Of a DNA stretch of 49,766 nt, positions 6,749 through 14,909 are shown piece after piece. The notes beneath the pieces are model-generated. The model did no database searches and was not told the DNA's origin. It was given only the letters and a program-made list of their open reading frames with translations. A program made the translations under genes and the position numbers. The stretch's first letter is position 1; each line of letters opens with the position of its first letter. This stretch comes from an uncultured Clostridia bacterium. Its GTDB lineage: Bacteria > Bacillota > Clostridia > Oscillospirales > Oscillospiraceae. The DNA is taken from the NCBI GenBank assembly GCA_947173485.1, contig CAMWFH010000004.1, positions 1-49,766 on the forward strand, in the 5' to 3' direction.

Positions 6749-6777
6749 TTGACAGGGCGGTCCTTCTGTGCTATAGT
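6749..6777 (+). promoter_or_regulatory. Sigma-A promoter of the gntR-ABC operon
   Basis: TTGACA (6749-6754), 17 bp, TATAGT (6772-6777). Confidence 0.85.
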
Positions 6778-6797
6778 TCATTACATCACTAATGAAC
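6776..6797 (+). promoter_or_regulatory. Palindromic operator, probably for the GntR regulator
   Basis: GTTCATTA and TAATGAAC are a perfect 8-bp inverted repeat with a 6-bp spacer. It overlaps the last bases of the -10 element, where a bound repressor would block initiation. YtrA-type GntR proteins commonly repress their own operon from such sites. Confidence 0.7.
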
Positions 6798-6829
6798 CAC
6801 TTGACCAATGAGCAACGGAGGTGAAGGCT

Positions 6830-7219
6830 TTGCGCGGGACCCTGAACGACCAGTCCCTGCTCTATCTGCAGATCGCCGCTATGGTGGAGGACGACATCCT
6901 CCGGGGGGTCTACCGGGAGGAGGAGCAGGTCCCCAGCACCAACGAGCTGGCCCGTGGGTACAACATCAACCCCGCCACTGCCGCCAAGGGCCTGGGCCTG
7001 CTGGTGGCGGAGGGCATCCTATATAAAAAGCGGGGCATCGGGATGTTCGTAGCCGCCGGCGGCGCGGAGCGGGTGCGGGAGAAACGAAAGCGGGCCTTTT
7101 CAGACAGCTATATCCGCCCCCTGGTCCGGGAGGCCCAGGCCCTGGGCCTTAGCGGCCAGGAGCTGGCGGAGATGCTGCGGGAGGCCATGGGCGATACAGA
7201 AAAAGGAGAGAGCGTATGA
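6830..7219 (+). CDS. GntR-family (YtrA subfamily) transcriptional regulator
   Basis: The product is about 129 residues: a winged helix-turn-helix (QIAAMVEDDILRG, QVPSTNELARGYNINPATAAKGL, EGILYKKRGIGMFV) plus a short C-terminal helical tail typical of YtrA, which has no ligand domain. The start is TTG 6830, set 8 nt after GGAGG. A GTG at 6821 is in frame but overlaps that ribosome site, so it is less likely. It probably represses its own operon through the palindrome at 6776-6797. The stop overlaps the ABC ATPase start by 4 bp (ATGA). Confidence 0.9.
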   Translation: MRGTLNDQSLLYLQIAAMVEDDILRGVYREEEQVPSTNELARGYNINPATAAKGLGLLVAEGILYKKRGIGMFVAAGGAERVREKRKRAFSDSYIRPLVREAQALGLSGQELAEMLREAMGDTEKGESV

Positions 7220-8124
7220 ACACAGGCATTTTGAGAGCCGAGGGCGTCTGCAAGTCCTACGGCAAAAAGCAGGTCCTCCACGACCTGGACCTGACCATCG
7301 AACCGGGGAAGATCTACGGCCTGATCGGCCGGAACGGCGCGGGCAAGACCACCCTTCTGGGCATCCTCACCGGGCAGAACACCATGAACGCCGGGTCCGT
7401 CACCTATGGCGGCGCCCCTGTCTGGGAAAACCAGGCGGCCCTGGACGATATCTGCTTCTCCCGGGAGCTGAGCCCCACCATCCTCTTCGGGCAGAACAAC
7501 ACCAAGGTGAAGGACTACCTCCGGTCGGCCGCCTGCTTCCTGCCCCACTGGGACAAGGAGTACGCTGAGCGGCTGGTCCGGGAGTTCCACCTGGAAGGGA
7601 AAAAGAGGATCTGCCAGCTGAGCAAGGGGCAGATGTCCATGGTGACCATCGTCCTGGCCCTGGCCAGCATGGCCCCCCTCACCATCCTAGACGAGCCTGC
7701 CGCCGGGCTGGACGTGGTGGCCCGGGAGCGGCTGTACCAGCTCATCCTGGAGGACTACGCCCGGACCAACCGGACCTTCCTGATCTCCACCCACATCATC
7801 GAGGAGGCCGCCGGGGTCTTTGAGCGGGTCATCATCTTAGACGAGGGACATATCCTGGAGAACTGCCCCACGGAGGACCTGGTGTCCCAGTTCGCCTATG
7901 TATCCGGCCACCAGGAGGCGGTGGACCGGGCCTGCCAGGGGGTGACGGTCCTCCAGAGCCAGCACATGGGCCGGCACCTGACCTGCGCCGTCCGGGGGGA
8001 CATGGACCGGCTGGCCCGGCAGGCGGAGAGCGAGGACGTGGACGTCGCCCCCATGAACCTACAGAAGGTGTTCGTGGCCCTCTGCGGCCATGACGACCTC
8101 CAGGGGGGAGGCGGTCTGGTATGA
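7216..8124 (+). CDS. ABC transporter ATP-binding protein
   Basis: This 302-residue ATPase has Walker A GRNGAGKTT near residue 39, the signature LSKGQ near 135, Walker B LTILDEP and the switch His in ISTHII. The C-terminal 80 residues are a variable extension. It should energise the two membrane proteins encoded next. YtrA-type operons usually export or respond to cell-wall-active antibiotics, but the substrate cannot be seen here. Start and stop both overlap their neighbours by 4 bp, so translation is coupled throughout. Confidence 0.92.
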   Translation: MNTGILRAEGVCKSYGKKQVLHDLDLTIEPGKIYGLIGRNGAGKTTLLGILTGQNTMNAGSVTYGGAPVWENQAALDDICFSRELSPTILFGQNNTKVKDYLRSAACFLPHWDKEYAERLVREFHLEGKKRICQLSKGQMSMVTIVLALASMAPLTILDEPAAGLDVVARERLYQLILEDYARTNRTFLISTHIIEEAAGVFERVIILDEGHILENCPTEDLVSQFAYVSGHQEAVDRACQGVTVLQSQHMGRHLTCAVRGDMDRLARQAESEDVDVAPMNLQKVFVALCGHDDLQGGGGLV

Positions 8125-8765
8125 GGCGGACCATCCGCTTTCTGGCCCGGTATGACCCGCTGGCCACGGCGGCCATGACGGGGATCTTCGCCATCGGCGG
8201 GTTCCTTATCACCCTCCTGACCCGCAACGCCGAGGGCGTCTTCTACCGCTACTACCAGATGTCCCCGGCCCTGGGGGGCTTCTGCCTGGCAGTCTTTGCC
8301 CTGGCCACCGGCTGCTACTACGCCAATACCGCCCTCTCCATGGGCGCCACCCGGCGGAACTATTTCTGGGGGAGCCAGGCCGTCAAGGTCCTGTGTACCC
8401 TGGTGGTTATAGTTTTGCTGTCCCTGGCCGTTCTCCTGCCGGACCTCTGCCGCGCCCCCTGGATCGAGCCGCCCATGTCCCTCCGCTCTCTGCCCCTCAT
8501 CTTTGCCTTTACGCTCTTTGCCCAGGAGCTGGGGGGCTTTCTCAGTTTTCTGGCCAGCCGGCGGCGGTGGCTGCTGGTGTTGTCCCTCCTGGTGCTCATC
8601 GCGCTGCTGACGGCGGGGACCATGCTCTTCCTCCTGGCCCGGGATGATGTCCTGCACCTGGCCTTTGGGATCTGGGACGGTTGGCTCGTCCTGGCCCTGC
8701 TGGCCGGGGCGGTCCTGTTCGCCGGGCTGAGCTGGCTGCCCCTGGCGAAGTATACTGTACAGTGA
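8121..8765 (+). CDS. ABC exporter membrane protein
   Basis: This 214-residue protein has about six hydrophobic segments (near residues 18-35, 50-70, 88-106, 123-143, 150-172, 186-204). It lies between the ATPase and a second membrane protein and overlaps the ATPase stop by 4 bp. No sequence motif identifies the family, so the permease role rests on topology and gene order. Confidence 0.75.
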   Translation: MRRTIRFLARYDPLATAAMTGIFAIGGFLITLLTRNAEGVFYRYYQMSPALGGFCLAVFALATGCYYANTALSMGATRRNYFWGSQAVKVLCTLVVIVLLSLAVLLPDLCRAPWIEPPMSLRSLPLIFAFTLFAQELGGFLSFLASRRRWLLVLSLLVLIALLTAGTMLFLLARDDVLHLAFGIWDGWLVLALLAGAVLFAGLSWLPLAKYTVQ

Positions 8766-8776
8766 GGTGACCGGTC

Positions 8777-9472
8777 ATGTCTATGATGAAAAAATACCTG
8801 TCTGTCAACTGGAAGGACTTCCTCCTGATGGCCCTGCTCCCGGCGGGGGGCCTGGTGCTCCTGGAGCTGTTCCACGCCCTGGGCAACGGTCTCTCCGGCG
8901 ACCATGCCATCATCTATGTGGGCGGCCTGCTCTTCCCCCTGATGGCCGGGGGGATGGCCCTCTTCTCCTCTATGGGCCAGGTGACGGTGACCTACGACCA
9001 GAGCGTGAAGCTGGGCCGGACCCGGCGGGAGACGGTGGCCTGCGTCCTGGTCCTCTGCCTGGTGGAGAGCGCCTTCGCCTTTGCCGCCGCGGGGGTATGC
9101 ACCTGGGTGGAGGGGCTGCTGGGGGCCTACCTCTGGCCCGCCCTCTACCCGGACGCCCTGCCGGAGCTCCTGTTCCTGAACTTCTTTCCCCTCTGGGGCC
9201 AGGCCCTGGCGGCGGCGATCTGCCCCCTGGCGGGCTTCGGCTTCGGGGCCATGATCCACCGGTTTGGCAGGCGGGCCTTCTGGGTCCTCTGGTGTCTCTG
9301 GATGGCGGTCTTTCTGGGGATGAGCAACATCGACCATGACTGGGTGGACCGCATCCTGCGGACAGCCGATATCAGCCTCCTGCCCCTGGTCCTCGCCGCC
9401 GGCGGCGTGGCTCTGGTGGCGCTGCTCCTCTGGAGCCTTTGGTATCTCCTCCGGGCTCCTGTCCAGGCCTGA
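8777..9472 (+). CDS. ABC exporter membrane protein, second subunit
   Basis: This 231-residue protein has about six membrane segments. SVKLGRTRRETVACVLVL, following the second segment, resembles SMGATRRNYFWGSQAVKV of the preceding protein; both are typical of small ABC-2-like permeases. GAGGTG precedes the start. It ends the gntR operon, and no strong terminator is visible before the promoter of queH. Confidence 0.75.
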   Translation: MSMMKKYLSVNWKDFLLMALLPAGGLVLLELFHALGNGLSGDHAIIYVGGLLFPLMAGGMALFSSMGQVTVTYDQSVKLGRTRRETVACVLVLCLVESAFAFAAAGVCTWVEGLLGAYLWPALYPDALPELLFLNFFPLWGQALAAAICPLAGFGFGAMIHRFGRRAFWVLWCLWMAVFLGMSNIDHDWVDRILRTADISLLPLVLAAGGVALVALLLWSLWYLLRAPVQA

Positions 9473-9491
9473 CGCGTCCCCTGATCTTGGA

Positions 9492-9520
9492 TTGCTTTTT
9501 TCAAGCGTCTGTGGTAGGAT
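9492..9520 (+). promoter_or_regulatory. Probable promoter of queH-plsY1
   Basis: TTGCTT (9492-9497), 17 bp, TAGGAT (9515-9520). Confidence 0.55.
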
Positions 9521-9543
9521 AGGGGCTGAAAGGAGGGGCTGCC

Positions 9544-10104
9544 ATGGACCGCCTACTGATGCACACCTGCTGCGCCCCCTGCTCCGTCTACTGTATCGAC
9601 GCGCTGCGGGAGGAGGGCATCGAGCCCACCCTGTTCTGGTACAACCCCAACATCCACCCCTACCAGGAGTACAAGGCCCGGCGGGACACCTTGAAGAGCT
9701 ACGCCGCCTCCATCGATGCCGCCCTGCTGGTCCGGGAGGACTACGGCCTGCGGCCCTTCGTCCGGGCGGTGGCGGGGGACATCGCCCACCGGTGCGCCTA
9801 CTGCTACGCCCGCCGCCTGGAGGAGACGGCCCAGTATGCCGCGGAGCAGGGCTATGACGCCATCACCACCACCCTGCTGGTCAGCCCCTACCAGGACCAC
9901 GAGGCCATCGTCAGGACCGGGGAGCATCTGGCGGAGGTCTACGGCCTCCGGTTCCTCTACCGGGACTTCCGTGCCGGGTTCCGCCAGGGCCAGGCCAAGG
10001 CAAGGGAGCTGGGGCTGTATATGCAGAAGTACTGCGGCTGCGTCTTTTCCGAGGAGGACCGCTATGCCAAGCAGATCCAGCGGGACAGGAGGGAGAGCGT
10101 ATGA
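9544..10104 (+). CDS. queH: Epoxyqueuosine reductase QueH
   Basis: QueH carries out the last step of queuosine synthesis, reducing epoxyqueuosine in the tRNA wobble base; it is the non-homologous counterpart of QueG. The 186-residue protein shows the diagnostic cysteines: HTCCAPC near the N-terminus, RCAYCY near residue 80 and YCGC near residue 162, which bind an Fe-S cluster and a further metal. The length fits the family. AGGAGG precedes the ATG. The stop overlaps the next gene by 4 bp (ATGA). No other queuosine gene is in the window. Confidence 0.92.
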   Translation: MDRLLMHTCCAPCSVYCIDALREEGIEPTLFWYNPNIHPYQEYKARRDTLKSYAASIDAALLVREDYGLRPFVRAVAGDIAHRCAYCYARRLEETAQYAAEQGYDAITTTLLVSPYQDHEAIVRTGEHLAEVYGLRFLYRDFRAGFRQGQAKARELGLYMQKYCGCVFSEEDRYAKQIQRDRRESV

Positions 10105-10709
10105 ACTGCCTGCTTCCCGCCCTGCTGGGCTACCTCCTAGGCTGCTCCAACCTGGCCTACTTCCTGGCCAGGGCCAAGGGCTTCGATATCCGGGGGACCG
10201 GCTCCAACGGCGCCGGGGCCTCCAACGCCACCATCACTATGGGACTGAAGGCCGGGGTGCTGGTGGCCCTCCACGACGTGCTGAAGGCCCTTCTGGCGGT
10301 GATGCTGGCCCGCTGGCTGTTCCCCGCCGCGCCCTGGGCGGGCCTGGTGGCCGGGGGCTGCGCGGTGCTGGGGCACATCTTCCCCTTTTATTTGAAGTGT
10401 CACGGCGGCAAGGGCTTCGCCTCCTTCCTGGGCATGATCTTGGCCCTGGACTGGCGGTTCTTCCTGCTGATCCTCCTGGCGGCGGCGCTGATCACCGTGG
10501 TGACGGACTACATCGTCTTTGCCACGGTCACCACCGTGGTGGCCTTCCCGCCCTGGCTCTTCTTCGTCCGGGACAACAGGGCCGCGCTGCTGCTGGCGGC
10601 GGTGTCCCTGGTCATCCTTCTCAAGCATATCCCCAATTTCGTCCGCATCGCCCAGGGGAAGGAGATCGGTCTCCGGGCGGCCCTGGGGAAAAAGGCCAGC
10701 AAGGTCTGA
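10101..10709 (+). CDS. PlsY-type glycerol-3-phosphate acyltransferase paralogue
   Basis: This 202-residue membrane protein has the three PlsY motifs in altered form: GTGSNGAGASNATITMG (usual GSGNxGxTNxxR), GHIFPFYLKCHGGKG (motif 2, well kept) and KHIPNFVRIAQGKE (motif 3). PlsY transfers acyl from acyl-phosphate to glycerol-3-phosphate at the membrane. A more canonical PlsY is encoded at 29119, so this is the second paralogue. The loss of the motif-1 Arg and Thr may change substrate. It is coupled to queH by a 4-bp overlap, which has no obvious metabolic reason. Confidence 0.85.
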   Translation: MNCLLPALLGYLLGCSNLAYFLARAKGFDIRGTGSNGAGASNATITMGLKAGVLVALHDVLKALLAVMLARWLFPAAPWAGLVAGGCAVLGHIFPFYLKCHGGKGFASFLGMILALDWRFFLLILLAAALITVVTDYIVFATVTTVVAFPPWLFFVRDNRAALLLAAVSLVILLKHIPNFVRIAQGKEIGLRAALGKKASKV

Positions 10710-10721
10710 TATAGATACGAT

Positions 10722-10757
10722 AAAAGAGGCTCTCCCCGCTCGGGGAAAGCCTCTTTT
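10722..10757. terminator. Bidirectional terminator after plsY1
   Basis: AAAAGAGGCT and AGCCTCTTTT flank a TCCCC/GGGGA stem, giving a long hairpin with A-run on the left and T-run on the right. It serves plsY1 and the convergent small gene at 10783. Confidence 0.92.
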
Positions 10758-10782
10758 CGTGTCTGACCGGTCCTATCCGGCT

Positions 10783-10980
10783 TTATCCAGCCAGGGACCG
10801 GAGCATCTCCAGGACCCACAGGCCATAGACGGCCTCCTCGCCGGCAGCGGCGGGCACCGGACTCTGGGCGGGGAAAGCCACGCACCACCAGTCCAGCACC
10901 ACCGGGGCGCTGCCCACGGTAAGTACGACGAACAGCGCGGCCAGCAGGGAGAGGATGATCTTTGCACGGCGTGTCAGCAT
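10783..10980 (-). CDS. Small membrane protein of unknown function
   Basis: This 65-residue protein starts MLTRRAKIILSLLAALFVVL with a single N-terminal membrane segment (about residues 7-25) and an outer C-terminal part ending YGLWVLEMLRSLAG. ATG 10980 is chosen because GGAGG lies 5 nt before it; an upstream in-frame ATG would put the ribosome site inside the gene. No family is recognised. It could be a small signalling or anchor protein, but nothing shows this. Confidence 0.6.
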   Translation of the reverse strand: MLTRRAKIILSLLAALFVVLTVGSAPVVLDWWCVAFPAQSPVPAAAGEEAVYGLWVLEMLRSLAG

Positions 10981-11105
10981 AGGCGCCTCCATTTTCTTGA
11001 AAGACTTAGATGAGATCTGAATGGGGAACTATAGATCTCTGCTTTCAAGTATGGACCGCCTTTTGGTTTTTTAACCCATCTTTTCGGTTTTTTGCGGAAC
11101 GCTCT

Positions 11106-12041
11106 TTAGGCCGTCTCCGCCGGCACATACACGTCCAGCCCCCGGCACCGGCCCTCTAGCTGATAGGTCCCGCTGCCCGCCGGCAGAAAGACGCAGTTCC
11201 CCTGCCGGAGGGGCTTCCGCTCCCCGCCGCAGCAGAGGACGCCCTCCCCCTCTGTCACCAGGAGGGCATGGAAGGTATCCTCCCCGCACCAGCTCTCATA
11301 GGGGGCGGCCCAGGCGTCCGCCGTGAAGTAGGGGCAGGTCCCCAGATGGGGGCCGAAGTCCACCGGCGCCGTGGGGGTGAGGTCCGCCACCGCCAGGGCC
11401 TTCTCGATATGGAGGGGCCGCTTTTTCCCGTCCGCTCCCACCCGGTCGTAGTCGTAGACCCGGTAGGTCACGTTGGAGTTCTGCTGGATCTCCGCGATCA
11501 CCAGGCCGGCGCCGATGGCGTGGAGGGTCCCGGCGGGGATGAACAGCACGTCCCCGGCCCTCACCGGCACCTTGCGGAGGACCTCCGTCAACGTCCCCTC
11601 CCGGATCCGGCGGGCCAGCTCCTCCCGGGTGACGGGGCGGTCCACGCCATAGTAGAGGAACGCGCCGGGGGCGGCTTCCAGGGCGATCCACATCTCCGTC
11701 TTGCCATACTGGCCCTCATGGGCCTGGGCATAGGCGTCCGAGGGGTGGACCTGGATGGACAGGTCCCGCTCCGCGTCGATCAGCTTGATCAAAAGGGGGA
11801 AGTCCCGGAAGCGTCTACAGTTCTCCCCCACCGCCGCCGGTCCGGCCTCCTGTAGGTAGTCCGGCAGGGTCCGCCCCGCGAAGGGGCCGTCCGCCAGGAC
11901 CGAGGGGCCGTCGGGGTGACAGGAGAGGACCCATGCCTCCGCCAGGGGGTCTAAGCCGCTGGGGACGCCGAAATCCCTGGCCAGGCGGCGGCCCCCCCAG
12001 AGGTAGTCCTTACAGGCGGGGGCAAGCAAGTATGCGGGCAT
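11106..12041 (-). CDS. manA: Mannose-6-phosphate isomerase, class I
   Basis: ManA interconverts mannose-6-phosphate and fructose-6-phosphate in the cytosol. The 311-residue protein has the type I zinc site: IQVHP (Gln and His), GKTEMW (Glu) and the GTLHAIG His, plus YRVYDYDR. The length fits the short Firmicutes form. ATG 12041 is chosen at the start of homology (YLLAPACKDYLWGG), with AAGG about 9 nt before it; the frame runs 25 codons further up without similarity. It stands alone on the minus strand. Confidence 0.92.
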   Translation of the reverse strand: MPAYLLAPACKDYLWGGRRLARDFGVPSGLDPLAEAWVLSCHPDGPSVLADGPFAGRTLPDYLQEAGPAAVGENCRRFRDFPLLIKLIDAERDLSIQVHPSDAYAQAHEGQYGKTEMWIALEAAPGAFLYYGVDRPVTREELARRIREGTLTEVLRKVPVRAGDVLFIPAGTLHAIGAGLVIAEIQQNSNVTYRVYDYDRVGADGKKRPLHIEKALAVADLTPTAPVDFGPHLGTCPYFTADAWAAPYESWCGEDTFHALLVTEGEGVLCCGGERKPLRQGNCVFLPAGSGTYQLEGRCRGLDVYVPAETA

Positions 12042-12314
12042 ATCGTGTACCTTCTTTCTGTTTTTTCTGCTCTTGCGGCAGAGCGCCGCTGTCCTAGTAT
12101 GGATATGCAGATCCATCCAGGGATGGCAGAGGCCGCCAGTCCAGGCAAAAACTGCCTAAAAATGCGGTCCGCGGCCAGGTGGCCCAGGAATTTTTGGTCA
12201 AATTGACCCAGATCTGCTATAGCTTTTTTGCTGCTGTTCTGTTATAATCGGTTTACCATATGCGGCAGGTCGCCCTGCCGCGGCGCCAAGAGAATGTGGA
12301 AGGAGGCGTCCTCT
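12042..12314. other. Divergent intergenic region with a small palindrome
   Basis: The region separates manA from the gene at 12315. GGTCAA-A-TTGACC (12196-12208) is a perfect 6-bp inverted repeat around one base and could be an operator. A TATAAT (12243-12248) lies 67 bp before the start codon at 12315, with no good -35. No RNA structure or gene was recognised. Confidence 0.4.
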
Positions 12315-12716
12315 ATGGAGCTGAAACTGACGCAGAAGCAATTCCGCCGCCTGCTGGACCTGGTCTACATAGGCAACTGGGTCCTCAATTCCACCCGGGG
12401 CGACGACCGCATCCGGGACTACGACGGGGTGGAGAGCCTGGTGTTCTCCCACTGCTTAGACCACGGCATGACCAAGCTGGTGGAGCTGTACGAGGGGGAG
12501 ATCATCCCCTCCCGGGCCTTTGCCGAGGGCGGCATCCACGAGGCCATCATGGCCTATGAGGATGCGGTCTTTTTCGAGATCCTGGCCGAGGAGCTGGCCC
12601 TCCGGGACGCGGAGGAGCATCCCCAGGACCAGGAGGAGGTCATGGCCCGGATGGAGCAGTATCTGGGTGAGTTCGAGGAGCATGGGACCGATCATATCAC
12701 AGTAGATATGGAGTGA
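12315..12716 (+). CDS. Conserved-looking cytosolic protein of unknown function
   Basis: This 133-residue acidic helical protein starts MELKLTQKQFRRLLDLVYIG and includes NSTRGDDRIRDYDGVESLV and EDAVFFEILAEELALRD. ATG 12315 is preferred because AAGGAGG lies 8 nt before it; the longer in-frame extension has no ribosome site. There is no membrane segment. I do not recognise the family. It is a single-gene transcript ending at a strong terminator. Confidence 0.75.
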   Translation: MELKLTQKQFRRLLDLVYIGNWVLNSTRGDDRIRDYDGVESLVFSHCLDHGMTKLVELYEGEIIPSRAFAEGGIHEAIMAYEDAVFFEILAEELALRDAEEHPQDQEEVMARMEQYLGEFEEHGTDHITVDME

Positions 12717-12729
12717 ACGCAGTCCGGCA

Positions 12730-12763
12730 GGCTGGGAAAGGCGACTTTCCCAGCCCTTTTTTC
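12730..12763 (+). terminator. Rho-independent terminator
   Basis: GGCTGGGAAAG-gcga-CTTTCCCAGCC is a perfect 11-bp stem followed by CTTTTTT. Confidence 0.93.
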
Positions 12764-12779
12764 AGCCTTTTTCTATCCC

Positions 12780-14345
12780 TTACAGCACCCGCCCTGGCCG
12801 CAGGCCGGTGGACTGCCCCTCTTGGACCACCGGGACCCCGGCGGTAAAGACCCAGTCCATCCCCTCCGCCAGCTGGTCCGGCTGGCTCCAGGTGCCCCGC
12901 TCCCGGACCCGCTCCAGGCCGAAGAGGCACAGGTCGGCGTCAGCCCCCGGCTGGATGCGGCCCTTTTTCGTCAGGCCGAACCGGTCCGCCGGCTGGCGGG
13001 TGATCTTATGGACCGCCTCCGGCAGGGCGAGCACGCCCCGCTGGCGGACATAGGTCTCCAGCAGCCGGGGGAAGGCCCCGTAGACCCGGGGATGGGGCAG
13101 GCCGGCGGGATAGGTGGCATCGGAGATGACCCCGGAGAAGGGAGCCCGGAGGATGGCCTCGATGTCCGCCTCATCGGCAATGAAGTCGATCATGGAGGGC
13201 CCGCAGTCCTCCGCCGCCAGCAGGTCGAAGAGGGCGTCGTAGGGGTCCTTGCCCTGGGCGGCGGCGATGGCGGCGATGGAACAGCCCTCGAAGGGGACGT
13301 TCTCTGGCCGGCGGAGGGAGGCGGCCAGGATGTTCTCAAAGCCCGCCAGCAGGACGATGTTCTCAAAGTCCGTCCCGGTCTCCATCCGCCGGCGCATCCG
13401 CGCCCGGTCCTCCGGGTCCCGGAGGGCGGCGGTGAGGGCGGACAGGCCCCCGGCCTGGAACTCCGGCGGCAGCACATGGATGAGCTGGGTGGACCCGGCG
13501 GGATAGGGGTAGACATCGCACATCACGTCCAGCCCCTCCTCCCTGGCCTGGGCGATCCTGGCCAGCATCTCCGGCACGGCCCGCCGCCAGTTCCGCTTGC
13601 CGATGGCCTTCAGGTGGCTGATCTCCACCGGCGTCTCCAGGGCCCGGGCCACGGCCAGCATCTCCTCTAAGGCCTCCGTCACCCCGTCCCCCTCCTGGCG
13701 CATATGGACGGTGATCACCCGTCCGCTCCGCCGGAGGGGTGCCAGGACTTGGAGCAGCTGCTCCGTGGTGTAGAAGCACTCCGGGGCGTACCCCAGCCCC
13801 AGGGAGACCCCCAATGCCCCATCGGCCAGGGCCCGCTCCAGGGCGGCGTGGATAGCGCGGCACTCTTCCTCCGTCAGCGCTCCATCCCGGAACCCGGCGG
13901 CGCAAGCCCGGAGGGTGCCCATCCCCACCAGCATCCCGGCGTGGAGGGGCAGGGCCCCCGCGGCGGCCCGGTAGTCCCCCAGAGTGGGGAACACCCGATC
14001 GCACCGGCCGGTGATCGGGGCCAGGTAGTCCAGCACCGCCGCCTGGTGAGGCCCGTCCACCGGGACCAGGGAGACCCCGCAGTTCCCGTTGATGATGGTG
14101 GTCAGCCCCTGGGCCAGCTCCGCCTGCCCAAAGCCGGGGCTCAAAAGGGCGGCGTCGGCGTGGCGGTGGATATCGATAAAGCCGGGGGCCAAGTACCGGC
14201 CTCCGCCGTCGACCGTATGGGCCGCCGGAGCGCTGATATGGCCCACCGCCGCGATGGTCCCTCCGGCCAAGGCCACGCTGCCGGAGAAGGCCGGCGCGCT
14301 GCTGCCGTCCAGGATCTGCACATTTTGAATGAGGTGATCAAACAT
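12780..14345 (-). CDS. N-acyl-D-amino-acid deacylase (amidohydrolase family)
   Basis: This 521-residue protein is an amidohydrolase of the D-aminoacylase branch, which frees D-amino acids from N-acyl derivatives. It has the metal motif HRH in GFIDIHRHADAAL near residue 60, NGNCGVS near 92, GLGYAPECFY, VHMRQEGDGV and ISHLKAIGKRNW, and late FSGVISDATYPAGLPHPR. Length fits the family (about 480-530). GGGAGGG precedes ATG 14345. It is divergent from the gene at 14488 and lies near the YgeY-type hydrolase, so both may act in amino-acid salvage. Exact substrate is inferred from family only. Confidence 0.87.
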   Translation of the reverse strand: MFDHLIQNVQILDGSSAPAFSGSVALAGGTIAAVGHISAPAAHTVDGGGRYLAPGFIDIHRHADAALLSPGFGQAELAQGLTTIINGNCGVSLVPVDGPHQAAVLDYLAPITGRCDRVFPTLGDYRAAAGALPLHAGMLVGMGTLRACAAGFRDGALTEEECRAIHAALERALADGALGVSLGLGYAPECFYTTEQLLQVLAPLRRSGRVITVHMRQEGDGVTEALEEMLAVARALETPVEISHLKAIGKRNWRRAVPEMLARIAQAREEGLDVMCDVYPYPAGSTQLIHVLPPEFQAGGLSALTAALRDPEDRARMRRRMETGTDFENIVLLAGFENILAASLRRPENVPFEGCSIAAIAAAQGKDPYDALFDLLAAEDCGPSMIDFIADEADIEAILRAPFSGVISDATYPAGLPHPRVYGAFPRLLETYVRQRGVLALPEAVHKITRQPADRFGLTKKGRIQPGADADLCLFGLERVRERGTWSQPDQLAEGMDWVFTAGVPVVQEGQSTGLRPGRVL

Positions 14346-14426
14346 CCTCGGACCCTCCCTGCGCTGTATACTGTCCCCCTACTTTACCACAGAACGCCCC
14401 GAAAGAAAAGGGGGAAAGAATAGCTC

Positions 14427-14454
14427 TTGCAAACCGGACATCTGGTGCTATAAT
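14427..14454 (+). promoter_or_regulatory. Sigma-A promoter for 14488-16091
   Basis: TTGCAA (14427-14432), 16 bp, TATAAT (14449-14454). Confidence 0.75.
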
Positions 14455-14487
14455 GGAGAGCAACGATACCCAAGGAGGAGCGCTCTC

Positions 14488-14865
14488 ATGCTGCACTGGA
14501 TCAACATCATCCTCGGTGTGCTGCTCGTACTGTTTTTGCTGGGATATGCCTTTATCGTCATATGCAGTTTGGTGGAAAACACAGGGCGCACCATCTTCAG
14601 CGTCCTCGTCGGGCTCTGCCACGCCCTTTCCCCGGCGGCATTCGTATTTGCCGGATATCCCTGCCTGCACCGCAAGGCGGCAGAGACCGGCATCCTCCGG
14701 GCATCCTTTGGCGGGATGGCGCTGGTGCTGCTGTATGTGTGTATCATGATGGGCTGGAGCCGTCTCGCTCTGGGGGACGGGCTCCCGGAGTGGTGTATCG
14801 GCCTCCTGACAGCGGCACAGGTCCTGATGACCGGCCTGTTCGTATACGGCTTTTTATATTGGTGA
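14488..14865 (+). CDS. Four-helix membrane protein of unknown function
   Basis: This 125-residue protein has four membrane segments (about residues 5-28, 36-56, 72-92, 100-122). AAGGAGG lies 9 nt before the ATG. I do not recognise a family. It is 45 bp upstream of the M20 hydrolase and shares its promoter, so it may be a transport accessory, but no motif supports that. Confidence 0.7.
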   Translation: MLHWINIILGVLLVLFLLGYAFIVICSLVENTGRTIFSVLVGLCHALSPAAFVFAGYPCLHRKAAETGILRASFGGMALVLLYVCIMMGWSRLALGDGLPEWCIGLLTAAQVLMTGLFVYGFLYW

Positions 14866-14909
14866 GCTGCAGCAGCAGCTATTCTGATAAAACAGAGGAG
14901 AGGATCTGC

